Notes: a model not told the origin generated them from the sequence alone. A stretch of 64,000 nt of DNA from Anaeromassilibacillus sp. An200 (GCF_002160025.1 NZ_NFJU01000010.1:36406-100405); one strand, 5' to 3'. Positions 31,512 through 41,194 are shown, counted from the stretch's first letter. Numbers and translations: made by a program.

Positions 31512-31875
31512 GATGCCCGTCCCCCTTTCTGTTCTGAAGCCACAGCACGAGCCGCACCGTGCCGGAAGCGGCGCCGAAGGTCAGCACCGTGGACACCACG
31601 CAGATCACCGCGAGAGGCAGCAGATTCTGCAAAAGCAGGGGAAACTGCTCCAAAATCCCCACTCCCGCCGGAATGAAAAAGAACGCCATATTCCCCAGCA
31701 GAAAATCCGACTTTTTCTCAATGTGCTCCGGCTTGATCAGCTTGAAAAGCAGACACAGGAACAGCAGCAGCATCGCGATGATGCTTCCCGGAATGGGGAT
31801 GGGAAGCAGCGCGGAAAGCAGATCCCCGGCCAGACAGATCAGGAAAAAGATACCGATTTGCACAATGATATTCAT
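31501..31875 (-). CDS. lrgA: LrgA/CidA-family holin-like membrane protein
   Basis: 124 aa, ATG with AAGGTGG 8 nt upstream. Four membrane helices and the family sequence LAGDLLSALLPIPIPGSIIAMLLLFLCLLFKLIKPEHIEKKSDFLLGNMAFFFIPAGVGILE. Holin-like partner of LrgB, overlapping it by 11 nt. Inner membrane. Confidence 0.92.
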   Translation of the reverse strand: MNIIVQIGIFFLICLAGDLLSALLPIPIPGSIIAMLLLFLCLLFKLIKPEHIEKKSDFLLGNMAFFFIPAGVGILEQFPLLLQNLLPLAVICVVSTVLTFGAASGTVRLVLWLQNRKGDGHHES

Positions 31876-31987
31876 AGGTCAGACCACCTTACCATGACAG
31901 AGATTTGACGTCCCGCGCTCCATTCCCGGCAGCGGGATATTTCAGAATTTTGTCAGGATAGGCAAAAAACGCAGAACGACTTTTATC

Positions 31988-32016
31988 ATCATAGCAACTC
32001 CCACCCCTGCGGTCAA
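31988..32016 (-). promoter_or_regulatory. Promoter of lrgAB
   Basis: Minus strand TTGACC (32016-32011), 17 nt, TATGAT (31993-31988), about 110 nt upstream of lrgA. Confidence 0.6.
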
Positions 32017-32043
32017 TCGGAAAACAGAAAAAATTTTCCCTGC

Positions 32044-32080
32044 AAAGAAAAAGCCCCGCTGCCCGAAAGGCAAGCGGGGC
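32044..32080 (-). terminator. Terminator after ypeB
   Basis: Minus strand GCCCCGCTTGCC-TTTC-GGGCAGCGGGGC, then TTTTTCTTT (plus strand 32044-32052). It lies 5 nt downstream of the ypeB stop. Confidence 0.85.
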
Positions 32081-32085
32081 GCTCC

Positions 32086-33366
32086 TCAGCGCGTCAAAAT
32101 GCCGTTGTCCGTCCGCAGGAGAATCAGGATCTGCTCCTCATAGCCGGTGTCGGCGTTGATATAGACCAGCACCTGCTCGCCGTTTTCCCCTTCGCACAGG
32201 AATTCATACGTCAGCACCTCGTTGAGCCCTGCCGTGGGGATGAGGGCCGGACGTCCCTCGTCCGGGGTCAGGGCGGGACTGACGCTTTCCCGCGCCTGAT
32301 CCGCTGTCAGCTTTTGGGTATTCAGCTCTCTGTTGTCCTGATGGTTCATCAAAAATCCCGAAGCGTCATATTCCACAATCGAGCCGTCGTCCAGAGCAAC
32401 AGACACCTTGATCAAGTCGGGATAGCAGAGAACACCGTCCTGCTCATACGCATAGTTGATGGTACACACCCCGTCGCTGAGCGCGTAATAGCTTTCACGC
32501 ATATTCTCAATCCCCCGGCCCTCCAGGAATTCAGCGGCGGCCTGCTTGGCCTCCTCCTCCGACAGGACGCTTTCCCCTATCTCGCGCGAGTCAATCAGCG
32601 AAACAACGTATCCGCCGAGACGCGATACGGTGATGCGCTGCGTTTCCCCGGAGAAATTGTACGTTGCCAGATTTCCCCCTGTGTCGCCGTCGTGGCGCAG
32701 CTGATCCTGCCCGATCCCCAGAAAATCAGCCGCGTTCATCTGCGCGTTGCCCTGCGGGATCTCCTCCTTGCCTTCCAGGAAAACCGGCTGCTTCTGCGCA
32801 ATGTGGTCGGAGAACGGACCGTCATAGATCAGGGTGGGATAATCCGTGAACTGGTCCGTGGTCTCTTTGAAATTGTCGCTGTTCCCGCTGCTGAAATCGG
32901 GATCCGCCGTGCGCAGGCTTTCCTGAAGCCGCGAGGCATAATCCCCCAGCTGGCGGAGCAACTCATATTCCTCCTGCGTGATCGTCCCGCCCGCTGAAAT
33001 GCGCGCGGAAAGGCTCATGGCAAAATCTCCCGCCTGCGTGATAAAACGGCTTGCCTCAAAAAGCGATCCGTCCGAAACAGGGAGCACCGCCAGCGCCCCC
33101 TTCGCCATGCTTGCCTCGCGCATCACCCGGGCGGCCAGGCCGTTCTGCTGGGTGGGTGTGTTGGCATACAGGCTCTTTTCGAGCGTGACCTGCATGGAGG
33201 CTACACAGTCGTTCAGATCACCGAGCGCCCGATCGTAGGTGTATTGCAGATCCCGGCGCAGGCGCGCCGCCTCCACATATCCGCTGATCGTCGTGCCTGC
33301 CAGAACGAGAAACGCCGCCGCAAGAAATGTCATCATACGAATTCGATTCCTTCTCTTTCCTTTCAT
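32086..33366 (-). CDS. ypeB: YpeB-like spore germination protein
   Basis: 426 aa from ATG at 33366 (AGAGGA 9 nt upstream; the longer frame lacks a ribosome site). One N-terminal membrane helix (MTFLAAAFLVLAGTTISGY), a helical middle and a C-terminal run of three PepSY-type units (for example VLSEEEAKQAAAEFLEGRGIENM ... LTADQARESVSPALTP). YpeB holds the cortex-lytic enzyme SleB in the spore and is found only in spore-forming lineages, so this gene is a marker for the host. No sleB is adjacent, although the two are usually paired. Confidence 0.88.
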   Translation of the reverse strand: MKGKRRNRIRMMTFLAAAFLVLAGTTISGYVEAARLRRDLQYTYDRALGDLNDCVASMQVTLEKSLYANTPTQQNGLAARVMREASMAKGALAVLPVSDGSLFEASRFITQAGDFAMSLSARISAGGTITQEEYELLRQLGDYASRLQESLRTADPDFSSGNSDNFKETTDQFTDYPTLIYDGPFSDHIAQKQPVFLEGKEEIPQGNAQMNAADFLGIGQDQLRHDGDTGGNLATYNFSGETQRITVSRLGGYVVSLIDSREIGESVLSEEEAKQAAAEFLEGRGIENMRESYYALSDGVCTINYAYEQDGVLCYPDLIKVSVALDDGSIVEYDASGFLMNHQDNRELNTQKLTADQARESVSPALTPDEGRPALIPTAGLNEVLTYEFLCEGENGEQVLVYINADTGYEEQILILLRTDNGILTR

Positions 33367-33450
33367 TGTGTCACATCCTCTGCGTGTTCTGCGGATAGTG
33401 TTGCCGGAAGCTGTCTCTTTTATCCTCATATCCTTTCGGGATATCATCAT

Positions 33451-33487
33451 ATAAAATAAAAAATGCCCGGCATGACTCTGCCGGGCA
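33451..33487 (-). terminator. Terminator-like hairpin between ypeB and the C26 amidotransferase gene
   Basis: TGCCCGGC (33464-33471) pairs with GCCGGGCA (33480-33487). Read on the minus strand it is followed by TTTTTTATTTTAT, so it would stop leftward transcription coming from the glycosidase operon before it reaches ypeB. Confidence 0.55.
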
Positions 33488-33527
33488 AAACTTTCGCTTT
33501 ACAACTTTATAAGGAGATGAAACGTGC

Positions 33528-34232
33528 ATGAAAAAACCTGTCATCGGATTAACTCCCAGCCTCGACAGCGACCACTATACCATGCAGACGCGCCTGCACT
33601 ATCCAAAAGCCTTGGAAGCGGCGGGCGGAATCCCCCTGCTTCTGCCGCCGCTCTCCCCGGATACGGTACGGGAAGCTTCCCTCATCTGCGACGGCCTGCT
33701 GTTCACCGGCGGCGTGGACGTTCACCCCTCGTACTACGGGGAGGAAATGCTGGCCGCATGCGGCGAGGTGTGTCCGCAGCGGGATGAGATGGAGCTTTCT
33801 CTTCTGCGTCTGGCTTTGGAGCGGGATCTGCCTGTGCTGGGGATCTGCCGGGGGATTCAGCTGATCAATGTGGGACTGGGCGGGACGCTGTGGCAGGATC
33901 TGCCCTCGCAGACCGGTTCCACCCTCTGCCACAGCCAGCGCCCGCCGTATGAGATGACCGTCCACACGGTGCACGTGGAGGAATCATCCCCGCTTTTTTC
34001 CATGCTCGGGGTGCGCGAATATGCCGTCAACAGCACGCACCATCAGGCCGTGCGTGGCTGCGCCTCCTCGCTTCAAGCGGCGGCCCGCTCCTGTGACGGC
34101 ATCATCGAAGCCGTCTGGAGGCCGCAAAGCCGGTTTCTGCTGGGGGTGCAGTGGCACCCGGAATTTCGCTTTGAGCAGGACAAGGGAGCAGCCGCCCTGT
34201 TTTCCGCCCTCGTGCGGGCGTGCGGGACATAA
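33528..34232 (+). CDS. Class I glutamine amidotransferase-like hydrolase (peptidase C26, gamma-Glu-GABA hydrolase type)
   Basis: 234 aa. MKKPVIGLTPSLDSDHYTMQ, then CDGLLFTGGVDVHPSYYGEE, nucleophile Cys in LPVLGICRGIQLINVGLGGTLWQDL and the His-Glu pair in LLGVQWHPEF form the C26 signature. Members such as PuuD hydrolyse gamma-glutamyl amides of amines or GABA in the cytoplasm. ATG lies 11 nt after AAGGAGA. Single gene, convergent with the glycosidase operon, 7 nt apart. Substrate unknown. Confidence 0.85.
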   Translation: MKKPVIGLTPSLDSDHYTMQTRLHYPKALEAAGGIPLLLPPLSPDTVREASLICDGLLFTGGVDVHPSYYGEEMLAACGEVCPQRDEMELSLLRLALERDLPVLGICRGIQLINVGLGGTLWQDLPSQTGSTLCHSQRPPYEMTVHTVHVEESSPLFSMLGVREYAVNSTHHQAVRGCASSLQAAARSCDGIIEAVWRPQSRFLLGVQWHPEFRFEQDKGAAALFSALVRACGT

Positions 34233-34239
34233 GCTTTGC

Positions 34240-35287
34240 TCAATCGTGATAATACTTCCGGAAGGCTTCCTTGACGGCATAGTAAGCCGGCTTCGGTTTG
34301 CAGTCCGTTGTCACGATGCCCCAGAAGCACTCCGCCGGACAATCCGGCTCCCCGCAGTGGTAGCAGTGATATGCATCACGCCAGCAGAAAATGAAGGAAC
34401 CAAGGCAGTGGGGATTTTCCGCGAACAGCTTGAGTCCCCTGTCAAAATAGTCCGCCTGCACCTCGGGGGTATGCCCGCCCTTGACCTCATAAAACCACTT
34501 TCTGGCTACGCACACATCCGGGAAGGCCTCGGGGAATCCCGTCATATCGGGGCGTTCCAAAGCCAGCTCGCCGTCAGAGGAGTAGCCCCATTCATTGGCC
34601 AGCACGGGCAGGCCGTAGCGCTCGTAAAGGCCGTCGATCACGCCGGTCCAGCTGTCCACATCGCCGGGCTGCCAGGAGCCGAAATACTGGTCGACTCCCA
34701 TATAAGAAGAAGCGGTGTCCCTCGCGGTATACCCGATCGGCAATGCGCAGGGCGTTCTCATTGTAGCACGAAATGTTGATCCCGCAGCGTGCGTTCGGGT
34801 TTGCGCGGAGGATCCCTTCCGCTGTTGCCCGGGCTGTATCCGCTACAATTTCGTCGGGATAATCATTTGAGAAAACCGGGATGTCGATCTCATTCATGCA
34901 CTGCCAGTACATGCCCGCATCCTCGCCCAGATCCTCGCAGACGAAGCGCATGGTTTCCCGGATGTTCTCATAAAACTCTTCGGTCCCCTTCTTGCCGACA
35001 AAATCCGGAAAGCTTTCATGCCAGCAGGTCTTGCCCAGCGCTTCATCGTAAGTGAAGCCTCCCAAAGGCGGTGTGGCCGGCATGACCTGGAAGCCGCGCG
35101 CGTGCGTGCGGCGGATTTCTTCCCGGTCCCGCAGATATTGCTCACTGAGCGTGCCAAACATTTTATCCGTCCAGGGGAAGCTGACGTTCAGGCGAATCCA
35201 TTCCACCCCGAGCTCACGCACCATGTCATATTCTTCCCCCGTGTTGTACGCATAGACAATCCCTTTGATTTTTTCCGATGCTTTCAT
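34240..35287 (-). pseudogene. Clan GH-A glycoside hydrolase-like gene, interrupted by a frameshift
   Basis: ATG at 35287 with AAGGAG 8 nt upstream. First frame: IKGIVYAYNTGEEYDMVRELGVEWIRLNVSFPW and the acid/base motif WQCMNEIDIPVF. Second frame: YMGVDQYFGSWQPGD, nucleophile motif VLANEWGYSSDG, then CWRDAYHCYHCGEPDCPAECFWGIVTTD. The two Glu are those expected for a GH-A TIM barrel; no signal peptide, so an intracellular beta-glycosidase. The frames meet at GAG-GGAC (minus strand, GGG at 34721-34719); one G too many breaks a ~348-aa protein. Overlaps the DUF5107 gene by ATGA, so it is the last gene of that operon. Confidence 0.75.
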
Positions 35288-38200
35288 GATAGAAACTCCT
35301 TCCCTTCTGCTTCGACAATCGAAATCCACGCGATCTCCGCGCCCCATTGTTTTGCCAGCTCTTTTTCCCGCTGGGCTTCGTCCGTCCTCGAAAGGCCGGT
35401 CAGCGCATAGAACAGGGCCGGATGCGCCTTGCGGTGGTTAGCAATGCGGACGCTGTGCTCTCCCGGAAGGTTTGAGACAAAGCCGCCGAAATATGGCAGG
35501 CGGTCCTCCTCCCGCAGGATCTTCCGCGCGCCCTCCAGCATCTCACGGTACAACAGAGCGGCTTCGCGGTTCCTGCCAAGACGGCGCAGCGCGCACCCGG
35601 TATAGAAATCGCTTTCGTCGAGCAGCCCTGTCCGGCATGCTGCCGCACGCTCATCCCACTCGCGCGCTTTTTCGTTCTCTCCCATCGCTTCCATCGCACG
35701 GGCCATGTAATAGCACACAGCCGCCTCGCGCGGGAATTCACTGCGTCCCTCATGATAATTTTCCGGATAGGTGAGCGCCGTCTCGTAGCAGGAAACCGCC
35801 TCGGCAAGCTTTCCCTGCGCGGCTGCTCTGCGCCCAAGCTGCACATACGCCAGCATATGTGCCCGGATCAAAATTCCTTCTCCGCCTTCATAGGGATGGA
35901 ACGACCGCGCGGCAAGATACTCCGCCGTCTTTTCCGGATGTCCTGCCTCGTTGCACAGCACAAGCCGCTGATGGGCCAGATCCTCGCGCCGGTTCACCGT
36001 TTCCGGATACTGTTCCAGGAGCGCCAGCAGCTTCTCCGGCTCCTCGCCGCAGCGCTTGCGCACTGCCAGAAGCTCCAAAAGATACCGCCCGTCCTGCGGC
36101 TTGCCCGCATTCTCGGCCTGTTCCAGACGGAAAGCGCGCTCCATCTCGCATCTGGCGCCTGTCAAGTCGCCGTATTCATCCATCAGCGCAAGAGCCAGGC
36201 AGCGGTGCGCCTGATGCAGATCGCCTTCCTCCGCCGCCTGCTGCCACAGACGGATCCCTTCCTCGCGGGAATCCCTCCCATAGAACAGGCAGCCCAGCAG
36301 ATAATCGCACCGCGCCTCCAAACCGCCGGCACGGCAGCATCTCAGCACCCGAACATCCCAGTCCGTGTACGGGAACACCCTGTCCAGAGACGACGCCTGC
36401 GCACACCGCAGGAATTCCCGCGTGTCCTGCTCCCTGTCCAGCTTTTGCGCCGCATACGCCTGATAGAGCAGAATCAGCAGCTCCGGCGGCGCGAAAGCGG
36501 CAAGCTTGAGCAGATCCTCCCACGCGCCGATTTCCGCATACTCGCTCAGAAGGGTCCGCCACGCGGCCTCCCGTTCTCCCAGAACAGCGCAAAGGCTCCG
36601 CAGCCGCTCCTCCTCGCCGGTCAGCAGCCAGCTTTCCGCCAGCAGGGAATAGGCCAGCGGATCCACGGACAGCATACGGGAGGAAATCAGCTCCGCGTTT
36701 TCCCTGCGGCCCAGCCTGCGGAAAACAAACGAAAGCAAGAAGGAGATTTGCGGGCTTTCCGCGTTGTTGGGGAAAGCTTCCTCCAGGCAGGAAAGGGCTT
36801 CCTTCCACTTTCCTTTCCGCAAAGCAGCCTTTGCCGCCTGCCGGAGCCCTGCCGCCTTGAAACCGGAATTCCACGCGGCCTTGCGGTAGCAGCGCACTGC
36901 CTCCTCCTCGTCCCCTATCTCTTCCAGAGCCCAGCCCAGATTGAAATACAGCTCGCCGTCACGCGGATTCGGATCGCGCAGAAGATGGCGCTGCACCGCC
37001 GTCCGGAAGAAGGAAAGCGCCTCCCGCGGCCTTCCCTGCTTCATGCGCAGCATCCCCATCGCGTTGGCGCAGCGGCTGTCTCCGGGATCCCGCCGCAGCC
37101 CTTCCAGATAATATGGCTCGGCACGCAGCGTTACATGGCGGTACTTTTCCAGATGCAGCCCCTCCAGATACAGCTCCTCCGGGCTTTCAATCTCCTCCGG
37201 CTTGCGGGCGGGCCTGCGCGGCTCCGGCTTTTCGCGATCGGCAAAGAAAGGCGGCCGCCAAGTGTATCCGATGATGGTTTCGCCTTCCCGATCCGTCAGC
37301 TGGATGGAAATATCCTTTTCCTCCACACCCTCCGGCACGGCAAGCGTCCGCACACAGGCCGTCCCGGGCGTCAGGGAAACCGTCTCTTCCAGCAGCACCT
37401 TTCCCTTCGCGACAATCCAAAGCCTCGCGCCCGGCTGTTCCGACGTCACATTCAGGCTGGCCCTCAGTTCCCCGTCCTGCAGGGAAAAGCCAACGGCCCC
37501 CTCCTTTTCCGCGTTCTTGAGATCGGGCATATCCGTGAGGGCATACCAGGTCTGTTCAAACACCTTGGTTTCATCCGGCGCAAGAAACGCGAAATCCGTC
37601 TGGTTGTCCGTATAGCAGCCCGTCATGATTTCCAGATACGCGCCATCCTCATCTGTGAGATTCTTATGCCAGGCATCGCCAAACGCCCGGCTTCCCCAGG
37701 TGAAGAATTTCTTGCCGACCGAAACATGATGATCCGCCACATGAACGGTGCCGCACTGCTGCCCGTGATCGTAGCCTCCCATAAAATTGTAATTGGAATT
37801 GAAGATGAAGAACGAAGCGGGGGACGGGATGTTCCGGAACCAGGTGATATCCTGACCGTCTCCAAACTCCGCGCGCGCGAATTCTCCCTTCACGACGGGG
37901 AATTCCGACACCGCATCCTTATTGTGATAGGTGATGTAGTCGATATCCGGCGGGAATTTGAGCTGATACGATTCGTTGGCCGCCACCGCCAGGTTGGCCC
38001 ACCAGTGGAAGGTCTGTGTGGCGTTGGTGGGATTGTACAGGCGTGTGCGCACCGTAACATATGCCCTGTCCGGCCAGATGGTAACGCCTATCAGACATTT
38101 CATCCCAAACAGCGGCTCATATTCCCCCATCCACGCGGTTTCGGAGCCATCCTCCCCGCGCTCGATCCGGCAATCCACCGGCATATAGGTTGTGGGCCTG

Positions 38201-38556
38201 TGGTGCTGCGGCCAGTTGAACTCAATGCCTCCCGACACCCACGCACCGGCAAGGCCAATCAATGCCGGTTTAATCACATGGTTTTTGTACACAAAATGAT
38301 AGTCCGCCCGCTTGTCGTAGCCTTCGTAGATTCTGCCGCCAAGCTCCGGCAGCACGACAATCCGCACATAATCATTTTCCAGACGCACGGAATCGTATTC
38401 CCGGTCGATCTTTTTCTCCAGAAATACATCGCGCATCGGAATGGGATAGACGTTCCCTCGCGTCCCCTGATGGTTTCTCACATCGTAGAAAATGGGAGAC
38501 TTCTCCGCCTCCTCCATCTCATAGGTGGGAATGACAAGTTTCTCTCTGCTAATCAT
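35284..38556 (-). CDS. DUF5107 and tetratricopeptide-repeat protein of a glycan operon
   Basis: 1090 aa from ATG at 38556 (AGGAGGAG 6 nt upstream; the longer frame lacks a site). Residues 1-330 match the DUF5107 domain: LENDYVRIVVLPELGGRIYEGYDKRADYHFVYKN, GAWVSGGIEFNWPQHHRPTTYMPVDC, YNPTNATQTFHWWANLAVAANESYQLKFP. From ~460 on, more than ten TPR-like units follow (YLEGLRRDPGDSRCANAMGMLRMKQGRPREALSFFRTA, YFNLGWALEEIGDEEEAVRCYRKA). The fold of DUF5107 resembles galactose mutarotase-like sugar-binding domains. Neighbours are a GH43-like and a GH-A-like gene. No export signal. Catalytic role unknown. Confidence 0.8.
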   Translation of the reverse strand: MISREKLVIPTYEMEEAEKSPIFYDVRNHQGTRGNVYPIPMRDVFLEKKIDREYDSVRLENDYVRIVVLPELGGRIYEGYDKRADYHFVYKNHVIKPALIGLAGAWVSGGIEFNWPQHHRPTTYMPVDCRIERGEDGSETAWMGEYEPLFGMKCLIGVTIWPDRAYVTVRTRLYNPTNATQTFHWWANLAVAANESYQLKFPPDIDYITYHNKDAVSEFPVVKGEFARAEFGDGQDITWFRNIPSPASFFIFNSNYNFMGGYDHGQQCGTVHVADHHVSVGKKFFTWGSRAFGDAWHKNLTDEDGAYLEIMTGCYTDNQTDFAFLAPDETKVFEQTWYALTDMPDLKNAEKEGAVGFSLQDGELRASLNVTSEQPGARLWIVAKGKVLLEETVSLTPGTACVRTLAVPEGVEEKDISIQLTDREGETIIGYTWRPPFFADREKPEPRRPARKPEEIESPEELYLEGLHLEKYRHVTLRAEPYYLEGLRRDPGDSRCANAMGMLRMKQGRPREALSFFRTAVQRHLLRDPNPRDGELYFNLGWALEEIGDEEEAVRCYRKAAWNSGFKAAGLRQAAKAALRKGKWKEALSCLEEAFPNNAESPQISFLLSFVFRRLGRRENAELISSRMLSVDPLAYSLLAESWLLTGEEERLRSLCAVLGEREAAWRTLLSEYAEIGAWEDLLKLAAFAPPELLILLYQAYAAQKLDREQDTREFLRCAQASSLDRVFPYTDWDVRVLRCCRAGGLEARCDYLLGCLFYGRDSREEGIRLWQQAAEEGDLHQAHRCLALALMDEYGDLTGARCEMERAFRLEQAENAGKPQDGRYLLELLAVRKRCGEEPEKLLALLEQYPETVNRREDLAHQRLVLCNEAGHPEKTAEYLAARSFHPYEGGEGILIRAHMLAYVQLGRRAAAQGKLAEAVSCYETALTYPENYHEGRSEFPREAAVCYYMARAMEAMGENEKAREWDERAAACRTGLLDESDFYTGCALRRLGRNREAALLYREMLEGARKILREEDRLPYFGGFVSNLPGEHSVRIANHRKAHPALFYALTGLSRTDEAQREKELAKQWGAEIAWISIVEAEGKEFLS

Positions 38557-38653
38557 ACAACTCCTCCTGCGGCGCCCCCGCGCCGCTCCACCTGTATCCA
38601 TACCGGCCGAACCGTCATCTTTTCTGTCTGTATCCCTGCGTATTTTGGCGGTC

Positions 38654-39538
38654 TTATCCCTTTCTTTCTTCCGCTCCCCCCTCCTTGCCCGCTCTGGGAT
38701 CCACCCGGAAGCAGGGTTCTTCCACACAGGGGGTGGGATAGGCATAATCCTTTGCCACTCCGCCCACAGCATGATACCAGTTTCCTGTCGCCTCATTCAC
38801 AATATGAAGGCCGTCCAAGGATTCCTCCATCTCAAAAAGCAGGATCCGCTTATCCGCATGGCGGTTCGGGCAGTGCAGAGACATCATCAGCTCTCCTCCG
38901 AAGGTGCAAAACAGCATCGAATGTGCTCCGTCCAGCGCATACAGCGGCTGCGGATGCTGCACCCACGGCCCCTGAATTTCCCCGCTGAGCGAGCGGGCAT
39001 ATCCCGTGGTGTAGCCGCCTCCCGGCGAAAAGCTCGACCAGAGCATCAGCAGCACGCCGCTTTTCAGCCGGTACAGGAACGGGCCGTCCGTGACGTAGCC
39101 GCCTGATACCCCTCCCTTTGCCGTCCACGGCCCGTCGGAAGCGCGAAACAGGATCACCGGATCCCCGATCGCCCCGGAAAGCTCCTCATTGAGCGGGATC
39201 GCGCAGATCTGCCCGTCGTACACCTGAAGCCATTCATGGCAAAATACCATCCACGGCTTATCATGGCGATCGACGTACAGTGTCCCGTCCAGGCAATGCC
39301 AGCCCTTCGGCGTGACCGGCCCATCCCCCACGGGAAGAAACGGCCCTCTGGGGGAATCCGAAACCAGGCACTGGCAGCCCCGGTATCTTCCCCGCGCGCG
39401 GAAGGAGGAAATCAGATAATACCTCCCTTTCCACAGATGCAGCTCCGGCGCCCAGTAGTCCGAATCCGCGAAAATAAAGGGATCCGAGATGTGTACATCC
39501 CGAATATGATACGGATACCGGTTTTCCCTCTCTTTCAT
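38654..39538 (-). CDS. GH43-like glycoside hydrolase, probably with internal deletion
   Basis: 294 aa from ATG at 39538 (GGGAGG 7 nt upstream). DVHISDPFIF carries the catalytic-base Asp; YWAPELHLWKGRYYLISSF, GWHCLDGTLYVDRHDKPWMVFCHEWLQVYDGQI (with the Asp/Glu pair) and GPFLYRLKSGVLLMLWSS are typical GH43 five-bladed propeller motifs. In relatives some 40-50 residues separate DPF from WAPE; here they are fused as DPFIFADSDYWAPE, so most of blade 1 is missing. The DNA stays in frame. Such a deletion may abolish activity. First gene of the three-gene operon that includes DUF5107 and the GH-A enzyme; arabinose- or xylose-containing glycans are the usual targets. Confidence 0.75.
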   Translation of the reverse strand: MKERENRYPYHIRDVHISDPFIFADSDYWAPELHLWKGRYYLISSFRARGRYRGCQCLVSDSPRGPFLPVGDGPVTPKGWHCLDGTLYVDRHDKPWMVFCHEWLQVYDGQICAIPLNEELSGAIGDPVILFRASDGPWTAKGGVSGGYVTDGPFLYRLKSGVLLMLWSSFSPGGGYTTGYARSLSGEIQGPWVQHPQPLYALDGAHSMLFCTFGGELMMSLHCPNRHADKRILLFEMEESLDGLHIVNEATGNWYHAVGGVAKDYAYPTPCVEEPCFRVDPRAGKEGGAEERKG

Positions 39539-39588
39539 GGTTTTTCCTCCCTGTCTGTTGTGAGACGGTCCTTTTCCCGTCTGCCACA

Positions 39589-39617
39589 ATTTTATGGCGC
39601 TCAGCCGGTTTCGTCAA
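39589..39617 (-). promoter_or_regulatory. Promoter of the GH43-DUF5107 operon
   Basis: Minus strand TTGACG (39617-39612), 17 nt, TAAAAT (39594-39589), 50 nt upstream of the GH43-like start. The 39539-39838 gap contains this promoter, an AT-rich stretch and the terminator of the next gene, nothing else. Confidence 0.65.
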
Positions 39618-39748
39618 TCATTTTCCTTAAATTTTTTCTGTTTTTATTTTATTTTTTGTTTATCTCGAACGCCCTCATTATCGTACATTCTTCCGGCCCT
39701 TTCATCCTCATTTCAATCAAAAACATGCGCTTTTTCACGCAAAAACAG

Positions 39749-39803
39749 AAGAAAAAGGAGCAGGTGTTCTCCGGGCATAACAGTTCGAAAAACGCCTGCT
39801 CCT
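39749..39803 (-). terminator. Terminator of the ADP-ribosylglycohydrolase-family gene
   Basis: AGGAGCAGGTGTT (39756-39768) pairs with AACGCCTGCTCCT (39791-39803) with one wobble. On the minus strand the stem is followed by TTTTTCTT. Confidence 0.8.
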
Positions 39804-39838
39804 CCTTGTTCTTTCATGCGGTTCCCGGATCAAAAATC

Positions 39839-41194
39839 TCAGCTTTGACGGAAACGGCGCGCCAGCGTCTCAAAGCGTCCGCACACCTCTTCCAGGGAAA
39901 GATACTCCGGCATCTCCTTGAGATACCCATGCATCCTGCCGTGGAAGGGGCGGATCCAATGCTCCGGAATGTTTCCGATGCCAATCACCGCGCCCAAAAT
40001 GCTTCCGGCGGTCGCCCCGGTGCAGTCGTTATCACCGCTCATGGCCACCGTTTCCCCGATGGTTTTTGTAAAATCACCGCCCCCGATTTTCAGTCCCATG
40101 ACCACATGGATCGCGTTGGTCAGGGCGCTGCCGTTGAACATCCCGCGATACCGCGCCCATGTTTGGTCAAAGGCTTCCTGATAATCAGAAGGGGACTGCG
40201 CAAGCGCCCAGCGGATTCCTTCCGCGAACAGACTATCCTTTGGGATCTCGGTCAGGCCAATGCGCACCGCCTCCATGGGATCATCCACCGCGAAAGCCGC
40301 AGAAATCGCCGCCGCCATGAACATGGAGCCGTAAACGCCGTTGCGCCTGTGGTTGATGGAGGCATCGCGGTACGCCAGCGCGGCGGCTTTCTCCGGGTTT
40401 CCCGGGAACACATAACCATAGCTGTCCGCCCGCGTCCACGCCGCGATCCCCTGCAAATTCGGATTTCCCGCCACGCCCGCCTGCGGGAGCGGCACACCGG
40501 CCAAAAGATTTTTCAGAAGGCTTCTTTCTCCCCACCAGCAGCCCTTTTCTCCTCCGGCCACATAGTCACGCCCCAGCGGAAGATATTTTTTCCAGATTTC
40601 CGCCATCTGCTCCTGGGTAAAATCAGGGCCATACGCCTCCATGGTCAAAAGCCCCAGCAGGGTATACATGGTGTCGTCATCCGGCGGAACGGCGTCCATG
40701 CCCGCGCGCGTGAGATCCTTCTTTTTTCCTACTATATAATGGGGATCCTCCGGCCAGCGCACCTCGCTCCAATAATCCGTCAGCGGATACAAATCGCCAA
40801 AGCGCTCCGCCCAGCTTTTGGCGGCGGGAATCGGCTCAAACTCCAGCGCCGCTCCCAGCGTACAGCCCGCCATTCGCCCGTAAAACGCGCCGCGCAGCCG
40901 TTGCGCGTAATCCTCCGGCAGCCCGGTGAGAAGCTGCCTCGGCCCATCCGGACGCTGGGCGAGAATTTCCGGCAAATCGTCGGGCTCCTGCGGATCCCGC
41001 GCCGACAGCGCGAGCTGCTCAAACTTCTGCTTCACCTGTTTCAGCGCATCCTCCAGCTCCCGGCAATAGGATTCCCCCTCCTGTGTGCGGCCGTATTCCG
41101 CCGCAAGCCGCAGATAGCGCGAAATATCATCGATCTCCTCATGCCAAAATGCTTCCTGAAAGCGATCGGAATAGTGAACCTGCTCTATCTTCAT
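39839..41194 (-). CDS. ADP-ribosylglycohydrolase-family protein
   Basis: 451 aa from ATG at 41194 (GGTGGAG 6 nt upstream; an ATG two codons before is too close). After a helical N-terminal ~90 residues, the family core appears: RLRGAFYGRMAGCTLGAALE, the metal-binding DAVPPDDDTMYTLLGL, and AMSGDNDCTGATAGSILGAVIGIGNIPEHW. Binuclear Mg sites (DDD and the D-x-D cluster) are intact. ARH-family proteins remove ADP-ribose from proteins or small molecules, but in gut bacteria many members act next to sugar catabolic genes and have unknown substrates. Neighbours here are glycan-related. Confidence 0.85.
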   Translation of the reverse strand: MKIEQVHYSDRFQEAFWHEEIDDISRYLRLAAEYGRTQEGESYCRELEDALKQVKQKFEQLALSARDPQEPDDLPEILAQRPDGPRQLLTGLPEDYAQRLRGAFYGRMAGCTLGAALEFEPIPAAKSWAERFGDLYPLTDYWSEVRWPEDPHYIVGKKKDLTRAGMDAVPPDDDTMYTLLGLLTMEAYGPDFTQEQMAEIWKKYLPLGRDYVAGGEKGCWWGERSLLKNLLAGVPLPQAGVAGNPNLQGIAAWTRADSYGYVFPGNPEKAAALAYRDASINHRRNGVYGSMFMAAAISAAFAVDDPMEAVRIGLTEIPKDSLFAEGIRWALAQSPSDYQEAFDQTWARYRGMFNGSALTNAIHVVMGLKIGGGDFTKTIGETVAMSGDNDCTGATAGSILGAVIGIGNIPEHWIRPFHGRMHGYLKEMPEYLSLEEVCGRFETLARRFRQS

